Shown here piece after piece: positions 14,189 through 15,558 of a stretch of 15,558 nucleotides of DNA. Source of the stretch: an uncultured Peptococcaceae bacterium (GTDB lineage Bacteria; Bacillota; Peptococcia; Peptococcales; Peptococcaceae). Under the pieces are notes generated by a model. That model did no database searches. It was not told the origin of the DNA and saw nothing but the letters and a program-made list of their open reading frames with translations. How positions within the stretch are numbered: position 1 is the stretch's first letter; the number at the start of each line of letters is the position of its first letter. The stretch covers positions 1-15,558 of the forward strand of contig CABVBB010000007.1 of NCBI GenBank assembly GCA_902496505.1, given 5' to 3'. Position numbers and translations under genes: made by a program.

Positions 14189-15042
14189 GGCTGCCCCAGG
14201 AAAAATTGCTTATAGGGCACTGTTTCCACCACAGGATGATTCAGTCCATGAAAGACCCTGCCATCCTCACCATAGCAGGTCCCGTGGTCGGAACAGCAGA
14301 TCACAAACGTCGGCCCCCGCTGGCCGAACGCTGCAAAAAGCGGCGCCAACTGCCCATCCACATAGCGCAGTGCCGCCGCGTGAGTGCGCACATTGTCCTC
14401 GCGCTCTCCCGGGAGATAAAAATAATTGGGATAGTGGATGGCATCGATATTGATATACATCATTACCCGCTGCGCCTTAGGCACCCGAGCCAGACGCGTG
14501 AGGGCAAAGGCCACCTGCCGCTCCGTGCTCTCCGGCACCTGACAGCCAAAAGCCGGCTGCCAATAGCTCTGCTCAAACATGGCTGGAAACACGCTACCCA
14601 GCGCTGAGCGCTTGTCAAAGAACGACACGCCGCCGATGCAGATAGTCGCATAGCCCTCTGCTGCCAGCGCCTGGACAAAGGTGGGCGCATCATAGCAGTA
14701 CGCGCCCTGCGGCCCTTTGCGGCCCAGACCCACGCTCTGCGGGAAAAAGAGCATCTCGCCCTCCTGCATGCTCTTGGCCTCAAAAGGCAGCGGCAAAAAT
14801 CCCGCAAACATGGCGTGATGCGACGGATAGGTAAAATTCCCCGCGGCCTGCCGCTTCTCCCAAGGACCGAAGCGGTTGAGCACCGGCGTGCGTCCCGCTT
14901 CCTCCTCCGCCTTGGCCACATCATAGCGCAGCGTATCCAGACACACGAAGAGCAGATCATGAGTGCCCACTATTTGCTGCATATCCACCGCTGGCTGCTT
15001 GACCTTCTCCTCTGAAAAAGGTGTCTCTCCCCAGTCCATCAT
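14185..15042 (-). CDS. STM4013-like hydrolase, alkaline phosphatase/sulfatase superfamily
   Basis: This 285-residue protein has the metal-binding pattern of the alkaline phosphatase superfamily: LDTLRYD near residues 35-41 (Asp36 as ligand), NFTYPSHHAMFAGFLP (69-84) with Thr71 or Ser74 as likely nucleophile, and SDHG (251-254) with HGLNHP (265-270) near the C-terminus. These enzymes hydrolyse or transfer phosphate or sulfate esters. There is no signal peptide, so it should act in the cytoplasm, unlike most sulfatases. The classical Cys/Ser-x-Pro-x-Arg sulfatase motif is absent. The start may be 15042 or 15039 (two Met codons in a row); either overlaps the preceding stop codon, with a GA-rich ribosome binding site just upstream. 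Confidence 0.88.
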   Translation of the reverse strand: MMDWGETPFSEEKVKQPAVDMQQIVGTHDLLFVCLDTLRYDVAKAEEEAGRTPVLNRFGPWEKRQAAGNFTYPSHHAMFAGFLPLPFEAKSMQEGEMLFFPQSVGLGRKGPQGAYCYDAPTFVQALAAEGYATICIGGVSFFDKRSALGSVFPAMFEQSYWQPAFGCQVPESTERQVAFALTRLARVPKAQRVMMYINIDAIHYPNYFYLPGEREDNVRTHAAALRYVDGQLAPLFAAFGQRGPTFVICCSDHGTCYGEDGRVFHGLNHPVVETVPYKQFFLGQP

Positions 15043-15558
15043 ACCCCTCCCCTCATCTGCAAAAAATATGCGGCCTGCCGAGAATAGATCCGGTTGTCCG
15101 CGAAAATATCTTGATAGATCAGATCGCCCTGCCCATTGACCTCAATGATGCGCGGCGTAAGCGTCTGCTCATCTAAGAGCACATCCAGCCCCGCATAACG
15201 AAGCCCCGGCAGCGCTTCAAGCGCCTGCACGCAGACGTCCGCCACCGCCTCCAGCACCTCCGGCGCCAGCCCCAGTTCACCCACAGGCACCGCGCCGTTA
15301 TTGAGCTGCAAATTGGTGATCGGCCCCCGCGAGGCCCGCGCCACCAGATAGTCTAATCGGCCGAACTGCACCACCGCCCGCAGATCATAGGAGCGTCCCT
15401 GATGCTGCGCCTTGGGATACCAGCGCTCCACCACCGTTTCGCCAGCCAGCACCCGCGCCAGCATAGCTGCGATCTCGTCCTTATCCTCTAGACGGCGCAG
15501 CGTCTTGGTATTATAAAGTCTGCCGTCTTTGAGCACCGCGCACGTGTTGAGCACCTCG
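15039..15558 (-). CDS. STM4014-like ATP-grasp protein, partial
   Basis: The reading frame runs off the right edge, so the N-terminus is missing. About 172 residues are visible. They match the C-terminal half of an ATP-grasp ligase: YDLRAVVQFGRLDYLVARAS, then GPITNLQLNNGAVPVG, YAGLDVLLDE and PRIIEVNGQGDLIYQD, where the Glu and Asn of EVNGQG are the expected magnesium ligands. ATP-grasp enzymes join a carboxylate to an amine or thiol through an acylphosphate. The apparent start near 15554 is a GTG inside the frame, with GAG before it, so it is not the real start. The stop overlaps the start of the next gene, making it the first visible member of the four-gene operon. The family assignment rests on these motifs and the neighbours. 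Confidence 0.85.
   Translation of the reverse strand, partial: EVLNTCAVLKDGRLYNTKTLRRLEDKDEIAAMLARVLAGETVVERWYPKAQHQGRSYDLRAVVQFGRLDYLVARASRGPITNLQLNNGAVPVGELGLAPEVLEAVADVCVQALEALPGLRYAGLDVLLDEQTLTPRIIEVNGQGDLIYQDIFADNRIYSRQAAYFLQMRGGV

Noticed and set aside
15039..15554. Complete ATP-grasp gene starting at 15554
   Set aside because: The codon there is an internal GTG, the frame stays open to the window edge, and an ATP-grasp protein needs a larger N-terminal part.

Overview
The window comes from a bacterial chromosome of moderately high GC. The DnaB and Cas sequences and the strong AGGAGG ribosome binding sites suggest Bacillota (Firmicutes), possibly Negativicutes or a related anaerobe. 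That placement is inference; nothing here fixes the genus. Every protein gene but one lies on the minus strand.

Positions 1-8810 hold an apparently complete type I-C CRISPR-Cas locus, read right to left: cas3, cas5, cas8c, cas7, cas4, cas1, cas2, a leader of about 190 bp, then the array. The array has seven full repeats plus one cut by the left edge. Cas genes from cas5 to cas2 overlap or nearly touch and look like one transcript with its own promoter. Inside cas8c, a strong Shine-Dalgarno followed by an in-frame GTG marks the likely separate start of the small subunit Cas11c. The leader has two inverted repeats, one almost touching the first repeat. Unusually, cas3 is separated from cas5 by a plus-strand gene for an unrecognised 111-residue, cysteine-bearing protein (6128-6463) and a hairpin terminator that can work in both directions.

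Positions 8928-11341 hold a housekeeping transcript: promoter, replicative helicase dnaB, a GNAT acetyltransferase of the ElaA/YjcF type, a small nitroreductase-family flavoprotein, and a strong terminator just upstream of cas3.

Positions 11347-15558 hold the end of an operon of four translationally coupled genes: an ATP-grasp-like protein (cut by the right edge), an alkaline-phosphatase/sulfatase-superfamily protein, a HemN-like radical SAM protein, and a second radical SAM protein fused to a HAD phosphatase domain. The set and order match the uncharacterised Salmonella STM4014-STM4013-STM4012-STM4011 group, as I remember it. Together they look like a biosynthetic or modification cassette of unknown product. 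The HAD fusion and this cassette are the least explained part of the window; the gene inside the cas locus and the leader palindromes come next.
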